A stretch of DNA of 64,000 bases from Atopsyche davidsoni. Its lineage: Eukaryota; Arthropoda; Insecta; Trichoptera; Hydrobiosidae. The DNA lies in assembly GCA_022113835.1 (NCBI GenBank), contig JAILWY010000026.1:764001-828000 (forward strand), in the 5' to 3' direction. Shown in pieces: positions 23,936 to 36,100 of the stretch. A program made the position numbers and the translations under genes. The stretch's first letter is position 1. Each line of letters starts with the position of its first letter. Below the pieces are notes generated by a model. The model made no database searches and was not told the DNA's origin. It saw only the letters and a program-made list of their open reading frames with translations.

Positions 23936-25145
23936 ATTATGATAGCATCACGTATAATTATAAATATTTGAAATAAATTTACTTTTGTGATTTCTCCACA
24001 TTTTTCAATTTTAATGGTGACAGGTCTCACCATCTCGTTTCGTTGGCATCGGCGTCTTTATGACGGGGATCGAACCTATCAATAAATAGCCACAGAACTA
24101 ACAGACCCATGAATAAAGTTGACCATTAATTATTTCGAAACCATATTATATATATATAAATCTATTTCAAATCATGAATTCATTTACAGGTAAGCTTCAA
24201 ACGCACGCCTACCCCTGCGTGAGATTCTGCGCACCCCTGTACACCCATGCAAAGTACAGTTTCAAGTCGTATGAACGATTTGTTGCAGCATGTGTAGACT
24301 GCAACAAATCGTAACATACAGTAGTTTATTGCCTTTTTTCAGTGAAATCGAATAATTTGATTAGTCGGTTTTCAGTTGTGTCGCGACGCGTGCAGTGGGT
24401 TTTACAATACAATGTATCAGGTTGCGTGTGATCGGCGCCATCGTGCGTAACGAATCCTAGTAAGTCTCATGTGAATAAATCTGTACTTAAGATGAATAAT
24501 TAAAGTGCACTTTAATCATACGATTTATTCGCAACGGCGCACGAATAAGTCGTGTAACTCTGAATGTAACTATTATAATTTATTGCCGTCAGCAATTTAT
24601 TACTGCCGTAAACGGGAAAAGTTAAAAAAAAAAAAAAAAAGTGAAACCTGCAATTAATTTGACTGCAACAAAGATGACAAAAAAGTTACGCTCTGAATTT
24701 TAAAAACATATTTAAAATTTCATTGCATCTATTTTAATCTAATCTACTGAATGATTCTCAACATCGTTCTGCAGAAGATTTCATCATTTTTACGTTTACG
24801 CATTGCTATATCATGCATTGCATTGTTTAAATAACAATACATACAATAACACAATTGGTATTTAACTCTAAAATAAATTGTACATTACTTAATAATTAAA
24901 ACTGTTCATATTTTCGACATTCAACTAATCTTAAGGCCACCAAAACCTACGAATATATTATACTTTACTCTCATTTGACTGTTTTATTGTGCTCCTAATA
25001 AAAAAAATATTTATACATAGTGTATTATCTTTTAAATCTCGAAATAAGTATTTTTTGCTCTTAGTAATACAATAATTACATGTAAAAAATAATACTGTTT
25101 TTGTGTTACAGCTCATACTACTTCAGCCGGTTAGTATTAGAGCAA

Positions 25146-25320
25146 TAAAGCTGTCTACGCACTCCTCGCCCCGACTGAACGGTGTCCGGCCAAAAGCGTC
25201 CTCTTTTGCGTTGTTTAATTCGGAAAAAAAACTACAAAAAAAACTCCAATTATAAGGGGAAGCTATTGGCTGATCACAGATCGGTGGTCTGTTCGTCGCT
25301 GCGGGTACAGGCAGCTCGAG
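25146..25320. mobile_element. Possible degenerate MITE, AAAGCTGTCTACGCAC end
   Basis: The left end TAAAGCTGTCTACGCAC resembles the terminal repeat of the 5241-5362 family, and GCTGCGGGTACAGGCAGCTC near 25302-25321 could be the diverged right end. The interior is GC-richer than in the other copies. Assignment is tentative. Confidence 0.35.
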
Positions 25321-25689
25321 GAGTCCGGATGAGCACAGCTGCTGGGAGCGATTGAGACATCTGGTTGGCCGCACAGTTCACCCAACGGCCACAAAAAATT
25401 GATTCCAATTCAAGCATCAATTAATTTTTTCCTCTTATTGACCCACTCGCAAATTCCCGAACTTCCACGACTCGAGGACGGACTCGGCTGTCTCGCGTCT
25501 TTAATCATATGTTTTGAGTGAAACGCGTCCAGTGAGATATCTATATTAGAATTATAGTGTAATTAATACGCGGCGTCGTCTATAGGATCAAAGTATCTTT
25601 TTAATTTGGTATAATACTGCATAGCAAGTTGCAGGCACGCGACTATTCATATTTTTAATACGATACGATACTGAACTAGTTCGTTTTGG

Positions 25690-26173
25690 TAGCCAACATT
25701 TTATATGATAAATTATCAATTTTTTTAAAATTAATTTAATTACATTTCTCATTCAGTAGAATCTAAATGATTGAATTAGAATTCAACAGATTAATTTTCA
25801 TTCTTTTCGTATTGTCGACGACGGCCGCAAAGCATTTTTCTAATTATCAAAAGCTTTGGCAATCGATTGCTTTAGTTTCTAGCAGTTGATATCGAGCAGT
25901 TCGCTGCGGGGTACGATTTGTCGCAGCAGCCATTATATTTATCCACCAGGCTTTTTCAATACTAATAAAAAATATATATAATTGCGGGAGATCCGATTCT
26001 TCTGTCTAGTCTAGACCTAACCGGAGCTCTGTCCGGGCTGAGGCTATTGATCACAAATAATAGACAACAATGGAGGCTGATGCTAATGGAGCATCGTATG
26101 CTAGTACACAACCAGATCGTTATGGCTTATTGTTGAGAAAACTTCGCCCCTAATTGAGTTCAAAACACCGTAT
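25690..26173 (+). repeat. Dispersed 0.5-kb repeat, copy 2
   Basis: It is collinear with 20584-21093: same start (TAGCCAACATTTTATATGAT), same internal landmarks (GTCGACGACGGCC, TATTTATCCACCAGGCTTTT, GGAGCTCTGTCCGGGCTGAG) and same end (CAAAACACCGTA). It has a single CCTAACC where copy 1 has an expanded CCTAA array. No target duplication is obvious at its flanks. Confidence 0.65.
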
Positions 26174-27828
26174 ATTTATAAAAGTTATGTTAAACCAATT
26201 TTTTTTATAAACCAATATTGCAATTAACATTTTAAGCTATTTTTATATGTCTGCAAGTCTTCGGTCTAAGGTCACCCCAACCACTGGGGTAAGATTACCT
26301 ACCGGACACACAGAGCCCGTTGATGCTCTCCAGATTTGTTGATGTCCTCAGTAAATAGTTTAGATCAGGTGACGCGATATGGTGGCATTGTTAATTTTTA
26401 AAATAAATACCGGCCGATAATGTACTCAAAAAGCGTTAGTGATACTAGTTTATCGGGGATTTCAATTTTTAGTAATCTAAAAAATATTTTTTTTCTTCAA
26501 AAGACTGCATTCCTACTGGCCTGGATCTTTTCCGAGCGCTGCAGTCACACGAGAGGCATCGACAGGCCGAGACTGGCTGCATTGTCTTAGGAATTTTTTT
26601 TTATCAAAAAAATTAAAGAGTCCACAGCGCTGCACGTCCCAGATAACTACTTTCTCTAAATAATTCCACACAAAATGAAATAATATCCCGCAAAAGTAAT
26701 AACCGCTATTGTTTTTCGTGGAATTTTTATGCGAGGCAAATGCAAGTTCTACAGGCTGATTGTTTGCATCAATTTAAATAAATAATACTATGATATATTA
26801 AGAGTATCTTTGTGATCATGTTTGTTATTAAAATTAAAATAAATAGTTACAGGGAAAGCGATAAAAAATTAAAAAATTATAAATGAAAATAAATTCGGAG
26901 ATATTATAAATATTTTCATGTCCTTGAATTGAAAAATTAAAAAAAAATTATCCTACCACTTGAATCAAACCGACAAGAAAGCAGAGTTTAAAACCCATAA
27001 TTGATCAACACTTATTCATTAATATAGTTGTTTGAATATCATTAAACCATACCAGGTTTAGAGTATAAACTAGACGAAGAATGCCGGCGATAGTGGAAAA
27101 ATCACTCTGTATTTGTAAGCTGTAGCTGTAGAGTATTGTCGCTAAATAGATTTAAAAAAAACAGTAATTGAGTATTGCAGTGCACAGCGCCCCATTAAAA
27201 TGTAATTTTTCATGTATTTCTTCTAATTTGAGTTTAACGACAGGCGATTGTCCGGCGCAATCGAAATGCACGTCAACATGTCCAACAAGAGTTTTGTTTT
27301 ATATAAAAGGTTTTATATAAAAGAATAATTACGAATAGCCATTTATTATATGTGAGTGGCGGGCGGAGGGTTCAAGCATTTTTTTAAAAATAGTATAAAA
27401 TAAGCATTACAAATCACGAAAAATACTTATTTCACATGATAAATTATATAAAATACCACTGGAGTGCGTTTTTGTATTTATCTGAAGTATTTATTTTTAG
27501 TAAAAACAATCAAATATGATAGTTAGAAGCTTTATTACTGCTATACACTTTATGTTTAACACAATAGACCTCTATGAAGAAAATTATCTTTTTTTAAAAA
27601 TCATCAAAGAATAATAGTAAAACTACGTATAATTTATTTAATAGAAATGTTGCTCATACTGGGATTGACAGTGACAAAATGACCAAGTCATAGATGATCC
27701 AACGGTACGGTATTCGCGAAGTGGTCAAACCAATCGTAAAATTAAATCAAGCATGCGAAAAAACCCCACGCCGATGTGTAATTCATTGAAATAATATTCA
27801 AATGAAGTTAACGAAATATGTGTGTTAC

Positions 27829-27908
27829 CTATTAACCCGTTTCGCTGACCCGGCTGCGTCCATCCACAGACTTGGGGCCGTCTCCGGGCAAGGCGAGGAT
27901 CTCGGAAA
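27829..27908 (-). other. 80-bp GC-rich candidate exon
   Basis: On the minus strand the block is bounded by an AACTTAG acceptor-like site and an AATAG|GTAACA donor-like site. It is far more GC-rich than its flanks. One frame is open throughout with phase 0 entry and phase 2 exit. The upstream pyrimidine tract is weak and there is no recognisable protein similarity. It may be a fragment of a mobile element. It is reported only because composition and splice-like borders coincide. Confidence 0.18.
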
Positions 27909-29436
27909 CTAAGTTCTGTTTATTATTACCTAAAAACTAGTTTATGAAGAATGATATTGATCAATGAAAGATATGACACTTGTCATATCTTCCATTGATA
28001 GCTTTATCAGATACGTCAACCGATTTTTTATGATTTATCTGCACTTCTGTTGATGCATATAGTTTTATCTATATTACATCCTGTCGGGTTATTAACCATA
28101 TCTTCCGTTGGTTGGTTTTCCAGAAATTGTCAACAACGACGCGTCTTTTGAAGGTAATCTTCATGCTTAATTATTTGTTTTTATTGCATAGACTTATTTC
28201 TGTTACTTTGCTCATTATGATGCTACGCTTGTCGGTACAGGTAAGCATCAAGTGATTTGACAAATAAAGGTTACTCCTTAGAAAAGGTCGGGAACAGCAA
28301 TCCTTATACAAAGCGACAGTTCCTCCTGCATGCGGATTAACCAGATAGTCTGCAATATGGAAAATGGCAAACTGTTCACGGAAAAATATTGATCCCAATG
28401 TGTTCCTAAGAATTTCAACAAATACATCGATAGCTAAAACCTGTGAGCTCATAAGCATGCCTCTTATTGTATTGTTTTTTTTAAATTATTTAGTAGCATC
28501 GGTAATAACGGCACTATCTACCCATATTACCATATTCTTGAAGGGCTTAAAATTCTCCGAATGTGCAACCTATTCCATCACTCCACGCTAAGTTCTTCGG
28601 CCTTTTTATAGAAGTTTGTATGACGTGCACAGTAGAGAATAGTACCGCAATTAAACTGTCATAAAAATCTTTGTTACGGCACTTCTAACCTGACATCGTA
28701 TTAGATAGTAATTGACTTCACTCCAGTTACTGCGACCACTCTGTAGATAGTCTCAAGTCACTCTGCATGGCTTTCGTCTTCACGTAACCTAAAAAACTTG
28801 TTATGTTACACATTAAACATATTTTTAAAAACGATGATATGTTTTTATTGTTTTATTTTTAATATTGTTGAATAAATGTATTCTGTTAAATAACACCATA
28901 ACTTTACTTAAACACTTAGTGTAGGTACCAATATAAATAAAAAAAAACTAATTATATTTTAAATATACTTGATTAATAGCATACCATCTATAGTAATAAA
29001 GATTATGATAAATATTGTATAATATATAAAAGTGTAAATTTTACTTGCAAGTAGATTCAGTTTTATAATTATTAAGTTCAATCTAAAATTGTATGGTTAT
29101 CGTCTTCCTCTTTTGAGAGTTTATTATATATACCTACTCTATTGTCTCTTATAAAGTCTCTCGAGTTTATCGTTGTAGGCTATATAACAGCTATTGACAT
29201 TATTGTTGATAATTTTACGATATGCTTTAGATAAGTTTATTTGTTTTGATTATGTGTTTTCATTAGTTTTGGTTTTTTGAGTCTGTTTTTTTAATGTTAA
29301 TTGTGATATATAGATTAATGAATAAAATTTATGCTAAAGTTAGCTTTTAATGTTATCAGGTTCTGGAGAATCATTCGTTATCATCTCATATCAATGAGTT
29401 TTATGTAAGATATTAATTAGTCTTCTCGTCGCTAAA

Positions 29437-29628
29437 ATGGATTTTGCCCTTCGTAAAATCAACCGTGCCCTAAATATGATGTTCTCCACAGCGAAACACT
29501 CAATACAACAAGATGTTTTCTCGTTCTTGGTAAAATTGGGTTTCCTAGTTTGGTTTGCGGTGTGGTTTACTGCAGTGGCGTGCAGCATTTATAAGTTTAA
29601 AAAAATACTAAATTTAAATAAAAATTAA
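29437..29628 (+). CDS. Possible small single-pass membrane protein, 63 aa
   Basis: An intronless frame starts at ATG in a good context (CTAAAATGG). It encodes a Lys/Arg-bearing N-terminus, one strongly hydrophobic segment at about residues 29-54 (FLVKLGFLVWFAVWFTAVAC) and a short basic tail (YKFKKILNLNKN). An AATAAA follows almost immediately at 29632-29637. I do not recognise the protein. It could be a genuine microprotein gene, a retroposed copy, or chance; a frame of this size in AT-rich DNA is not strong evidence alone. Confidence 0.3.
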   Translation: MDFALRKINRALNMMFSTAKHSIQQDVFSFLVKLGFLVWFAVWFTAVACSIYKFKKILNLNKN

Positions 29629-30029
29629 CGAAATAAACACCCATGTTAAAATCTTATAGCGCTGATATTTGCACCCAGGGCTTTTGGATAATTGACCAAG
29701 ACCAGACATGGACAACAAAGCCTCAAAAAATCTTTAAAATTGTATAAATGTGGAACAATATATTTACAATCCTTGAAATTTTTTTCAGGGCGCATTCAAT
29801 TGATGTCATAACTATTAAGACCATCATAACATATTAATTTAATCAATGTCTGGACACTGTCTTCAAAAATCTGATTTTAATTATAAGGAAAACCGTGAAA
29901 GTAGTTCATGATACTTTTATACCATCTGCGCGTCTCTTTTGCATATAATAAGAATAAAATTTTATTTCTAGCCGGATCTAGGTCAATCCTTATTTACTGC
30001 GTTTTGCAAAAAAGCATTTATTAAGGTTA

Positions 30030-30192
30030 CTAAAAACTGCATACAAGTTTGTCGACAACCAAAAAGTAACTGGCCGATAGCATCCATAATCAATGTTGCA
30101 TGCGTAGGTAAAACTATTATGTATACAACACCAACAATCAAATAACGCTGTTGGTCTGATACTTGTATTGCAACGTGTACAGGCTACTTTAT
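30030..30192. mobile_element. Degenerate copy of the AAGCTGCC MITE family
   Basis: The internal motif CGACAACCAAAAAGTAACT matches the 7805-7971 element, and the right end CAACGTGTACAGGCTACTTTA is a diverged form of the family's CGTGTGTAGGCTGCTTTA end. The left terminal repeat is poorly preserved. Confidence 0.45.
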
Positions 30193-32555
30193 TGGTGTTG
30201 CGACCCACATTTCCGCTCCTTTCTCACCATTTATCGGCTGTTCTAACTCATTTTACATGTTTGGACTGGCTAATAAATATTCAGAATAATATACTTTCCA
30301 CAAAAAAAAAAACAGGAAGTCACTCACGCGGTCACGGAATTTGTTCAAATATGCCGAGAGTAAAATCCTTAAAGTAGGTATTTTTTAAACATTTATAAGG
30401 TATCATAAATTATCTTTAAAAAAAACACTCAGGTCAAAGATCCCGGTATTATCACACTTTTTACGATTATTTATTATGAGCTTGTTTTTGGAGTGGTTAA
30501 TTTTTTCTCACTTTGAGAGTCACGGCGGCTTTGCTTCAAGAGGAAAATGACCGTGAAATGTGTTCGGCGTCTCGTGAAGCTCAGAAAAGTGGAATGGATT
30601 CTTCGCAGTGAGAATAAGTACCTTCTCCGTATTAATATAATTAAGAGAGTAAGTTAGAAGCGGTTTGTTAAACATTGGATTACAGGATTGGTTGATTGTT
30701 CTACAATGTTTTTTTGCCGTATTCAGGGTATGGTTTCATGGCGTACAAGTTTTGTGACAGCCTTAAATATGATATGTAATTATAAAAGTTTACACAATTT
30801 TTTTCTATAATTATTTTTTTTAGTAAAAAAAGACCAAAATATTGATAGCCAAATAGCTAAGAGACGACATACATGACGACGACTAAAACTATTGTGAATT
30901 CATTGAAATTCTGAATAATTAACTACTTCAATTCTGAAATCTTCCAAAACGCAAAACCGATTATATAAATTACTGATTTGCTAATAAACTATGGGTGTTT
31001 TATCTTCTATAGTAAAAAACTTAAAGGTGTCACTTTTCTTGCTATTTCATGTGATTACCTGACTATTCTATACATAAGGATTTATTTATAATATTTAATA
31101 TGAATCATTGATTTCGATGACTGCTGGAGAGTTTCAGCTCTATTATCTGCAATTGCGCAGGTGTTTGATCTTCAGTTGTTGAAACGGGTGAGATGAGCGA
31201 CCGAGCAGGCAGATTGTCACCCGCCGAGCCCAATTAGCGAGTTTTCGCTCTGAATAACTCTGAACCCGGTCGATCTTGCACTTCAAAAGTACTCTATCAA
31301 GGCTGTGGCGCAGCTCCGAGTGGAGATGAGTCGCAGTAACACGTCACTTGCATAGATGCAGTGGAAAAACAATTATGCTGTCGAGTCTTCACAAAACATA
31401 TCTCCATATCCAATTGGCTTGAAAAGTACGAATATTTTTGTTTGTGAGTACTTTTGCCTCTCAGGGGTTTCTTCAAAACCTATCTATATTATAAAAATAT
31501 ATTATTTAATATTTTTAGGCATAATTAGTCGTACAAAAACTAGTATGCGTATGAAAAGCTGCTTTCTGTAGCCATTTAAAATATTTTCAAATTCGTACCT
31601 TAGTTTCTCATACAACACGACAATACAACTGGTGTGTTTAGTAGCAGTGCTTGCACTTTTGTTTCTATGTTTAGACTTCCGACTCTTGAAGAAAGCGAAG
31701 ATGACTCAATCCAGTTTTTTAGCGGATGTTTTTGGTGTTTGGAGCCAAAGCGACGGAATAAAAAAACAGACTTTAGTAACCCAGTCAGCTATTCAACCTG
31801 GCGACAGCGGTAAAAAACCTAAGACTTCTTAAGCTGGCTTATGCTTATTTTAGCTTCTAATAAGGTCATTTTTTAATTAACGCTAAGAATCACTTACTTT
31901 CTATAATGTCACATAGGTCAGTGGTACTCACCATTTGCGCAGAACAAAATTTTAAACTGGTTTATATAAACCAGAAAAAGAAAAGCCACCACTGCGACTA
32001 GATATGTTTCTAAGTTTTGACAGCCGTTGTTATTGGAAGATTTTGTCTCTTGGATGATGAGCGAATGGTGAGGCTGAAGGTTTGAATCACAAGAAGTTGA
32101 TCATTTAACAAAAATGCATTGCATACGACTGAAAGATAAAGTCGGATTCTTTCAAAGTTCAATGAAAAAAAAAACTTTTTGTTATTTGCTTAATTAAATT
32201 TAATTCTCAGAAATTAACAATTTAAAAATATCCGGCGGCCTCTCTCAAAAGAAGGTTAATAATAGGATATTGTTTGTGTTAATAAATTTTCATAGTTGCT
32301 TAAAACATATTAACCGTTACCAAATATGAAAAAGGATGTTTGACACCTAAAGACATAATCGTAAGAAAAACATACACGCCAATAGTCTGATAGTCATGTT
32401 GCACAGATAATATCAAACATCCTGTGAGAACGGATGCTTTTCAGTATCGTCCTAGATTTCAGCACCGAAAAATCTATGTTGAAATAATAACAAAATACTC
32501 ACATATTCAATATTCACATGCCCAAGAAGCAAGATCCCATATATGTATTAAAATT

Positions 32556-32608
32556 CTTCTTCATCAAGTGCCTCTCCTCAGAGGAGATTGGCGACCATTT
32601 CACTGAGA
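32556..32608 (+). repeat. Fragment of an unclassified dispersed repeat
   Basis: CTTCATCAAGTGCCTCTCCT followed by CAGAGGAGATTGGCGACC and ATTTCACTGAG repeats, with few changes, at 32771-32830 in the same orientation and at about 41701-41747 in reverse. TCCTCAGAGGA inside it is a short hairpin. Confidence 0.6.
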
Positions 32609-32770
32609 ATTTCAGAAACAATTATTGCGGATGGTTTCCTTTCGACAATGGGAACTCTGATATGGCACGTATTTGTTTTTATTTTAATGTCCATGAGCTA
32701 ATTTTTGGCAGCTCGGCTCCATGCGAAAAATATGAGATTATTTGAAAAATGGACGACAGTCCAAGTTACT

Positions 32771-33168
32771 TCGTCTTCATCAAGTGCCTTTCCTCAGAGG
32801 AGGTTGGCGACCATTTCACTGAGCATATCTAGTGTTCATGGTTTTCTAAGGGGAAAATAGTGTAATGGGTCCCCGTGTCCTTCTACACCGCAGTTTTATA
32901 TTGGAAAATAAAATCTGCGTATTGCTACTGCCCAATAGCATTATTATATAATCATTTTCTTACAAAGCTCAGGTGTTTAGATCTGATACTCCTTCCGCAG
33001 CAAGCTACAGAAACGATAGCAGGAGCCCCTCCACCTCGACAAGGTACTTCCAGAGCACATCTCTCCACAATAATTTCAAGTCCACTACTCAATTACTGAT
33101 CCTGTATAAACACTCAGGGTACAGAATGGCAGCCGTGCACAAGTAACAGAGTGGGGAGAGCGGGGAGG
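32771..33168 (+). repeat. Unclassified 0.4-kb dispersed repeat, copy A
   Basis: It runs from TCGTCTTCATCAAGTGCC through GTTTTCTAAGGGGAAAATAG, CTACACCGCAGTTTTATATT and GCTACAGAAACGATAGCAGG to GTGGGGAGAGCGGGGAGG. It matches 41351-41747 in the opposite orientation along its length. It has no coding capacity, no terminal repeats and no poly(A), so I cannot classify it (Helitron-like or a SINE/LINE remnant are possible). Confidence 0.65.
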
Positions 33169-36100
33169 ATATTCAAATTGAATGGACGAAAATCGTAAAT
33201 AATCGCTAAGTTGCGATCGGGAGATAAACAACGCTTACTCTTTCTCACATTTAGTTGTTCAAACATTTAGATTAATAAATTAAATCGGTCTGTCGCCACT
33301 TGTATCGGATGACTTTTTTTCTCGTCGTTTCATGTTTGCGCCACGAACCTGTAACGTGCTGATAAAATAAGAAGACCGGCAACACCCACAAGTTTCTAAT
33401 CGCTCGTCAAATCTTAATATTAATAAATCGTGTCTCATTTCCCGTTACACATAAACCTGAAAGAGGCTTTGAATTTTTGGAGTAAAAAATATCAACATGT
33501 TATTATGTTGGTAGCTTCCACTTGATCCTCTAGTCTAGATCTTTTAAAATCATAATTGATTTGCGTCAACTGCGTCTTATAGTTAATAATTAATATGATT
33601 TAAAAGAAGATAATATATTAAATTACGTAGTTCTTGTCTTATTTTTTTAATTGTAATAATCAAACACTATTACTCTAGTTTGGGTTTACAGTTTTCAATA
33701 ATGTGCATATTAAATTCGCAAGTAGTAGGTTAATTGTGTTTGTTTGAAGAGACGTATTTTATTTTATTTTTTTAATGTAGCTCAATAGAATATCATAAAA
33801 TATTAAAATAAATTAAAATAAAAATATCTTTTTGGCATACTTGCAGTCACTTTTTAAATATTCATTATATTTAAATATTTTAATAAAGTATTACAAAGTT
33901 CGATAGTCACACATTGTAGCTGTGAAAAAAAAAAAACAATAAAATACTATTATACAGTGGTTATAGACATCTTATTTTTTTAAAGACTTCATGTTTAGGT
34001 TATCTAGGTTTGAATGTCTTCAGCTTGTAGTAAAAGCATGAATATATAATTTTTCTTATGCAGTTTAATGATTTTTTATAATTTTTTTACTGTAGCTAAT
34101 GCAATAATAATAATAATTTTAATACAAAATATTTTGTGTAGTTGCATTGAACACGTGATGTTTTATTTGTAAAACCTTTTGTTTAATATTTATTAAACAC
34201 TAAAATAGCCTTTTGTTAGGTTGTGTACTGGGATATCCCACATTTAATTATAAATTCTTTAAAAAAAAAAACCTACAGTGTATTTTTCCGTTTTTGTGTT
34301 TGATCATCCGTGCAACAAAATTAATCTGCCATTGTCAGTTTTAATTTTTTTTGTTCTAGAGAAGAATGGCGCTGAGTGGCCACTCATAGAAATCAATCTG
34401 GTTATTTTTTTACATCGGAACTTAAATGTAATAAAAAACAAAAGAAGGAACAAAAAATGGCGGCGCTGCATCGTTCAATTTGACATATCTTAATTATGAT
34501 TTGCATACTGTCTGTGCCAGATACGATAAGACGAGACATCTACATGACGTTCGGATAGAAATCTTGACTGCAGAAATATGGAGTGAGAGAAACGTTCGTA
34601 CATCCCAACACACCAGATATTTTCCATTTAGACTTTGAACAGTCTATGTGCCTGTTTCATATTATTACTAAGCCTTTTTTTAATTTTGATATTAAATTAC
34701 TTTTCTCAAAAGGTTTATAAGATTTCTCCATTAAAACCAGTAAAGGTATTTAAATCATAAACGTAACCAAACGGTTTATAGAAACTTTTTTTTTTTTTTT
34801 TTTAACTATTTATGTTTTGGTTGTTATTTACTACTATTCTATTATTATTAAATTAATAATAGTATTGAATATTTTTATCACATATTCTATATGGAATACT
34901 AAAATGTGTGAAACGTAATTTTCCAGTGGACGACCGATAGAAAGGTTAGCTGCAAATCTCTCTGAACTTTGATGTCTATTCTATCAAATGCTGAGGTGAG
35001 ACTTATAGAATTGCTTGCTGAATGACACACTTTTGTGTTTTGTGTTGAATGTGCTTTTGCAGATAATAAAAACAAACTGTGAGTGTCTTCCCTGTGGAGA
35101 GTCTCTAAGTATCGTTTGTTTTGTCACACAGTTAAATTAATGTCGCGGCGGTTTCCAAAAGATCGCCATAGATGAGATCTTTATAATGAACAGTTGTTGA
35201 TAAGTTGATGGGTCACAAAGAACCTGGTTATTGAGAAGTGCTACTTCGCTATAGCTTTTTAGGCAGTTGAATAAATAATGATATGTTGGAATGCAAATCG
35301 ACAGTACATGGTACGATTGAAAATACGATAAGATAATATTCGAGCGTCGTGACAGATAAATCCTTACTCAATATTTGTATTTAACCTGCGACGATATTTT
35401 TGCAACGTACATAAATCAAGCTAATATAAAAAGTCTTATACTACTAAAATTCTATGCACAAAAAATTATTTGAATCTTAATACCTCCATAATTTGATTTT
35501 ATGTCAAAGAAAAATCATATTATATTATTTATCAAATCTGTATTGAATAATGATGACTTTTGAATCACTAGCTCTGATGACATTCTATTTCATCTGAGTT
35601 CTTTTAATTTATAAAATAAATATAGATAGGAAAAAACCTAATCAAACATGACGACGTAGAAAGTAGATCATTGTGATTCATGCCCATTGAATAATAATAA
35701 ACTGGAATGATATTCAATTCACTCGTAGAAACGGGTATACTAGGAGACTCGTTTTGGCACATCGGCACTATTAAATATACAAAAATACGTCTAAAATTTT
35801 TATGACCGTTTTATTCTACATTTTAGGAAAATATACAATAAATGGTCGTTCGTTCTATTTGTAAATGAGGCTGCGGTAGTAATTAGTCCCTGTGAATCGG
35901 ATACGTGTTTTCATTATAATTTGGCAAAAATATCACACTTTGTCAATCGTGACATTAATCCGTTATCATATGTAACGTAAATAATTTGTGTAATAAAACA
36001 TTATTGAAAGAATGGTGTCAGGTTTATAATTATCATAGATAAATTTACGCAATAGGCCTTCCTGACTTTTACATTTGTGTTCATGGTTATGGTCCTAATC

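Noticed and set aside
31632..31832. Open frame including a 43-residue ATG-started segment (MTQSSFLADVF...)
   Set aside because: No recognised family, poor start context, and no nearby splice partners that I can support. Kept only as a possibility.
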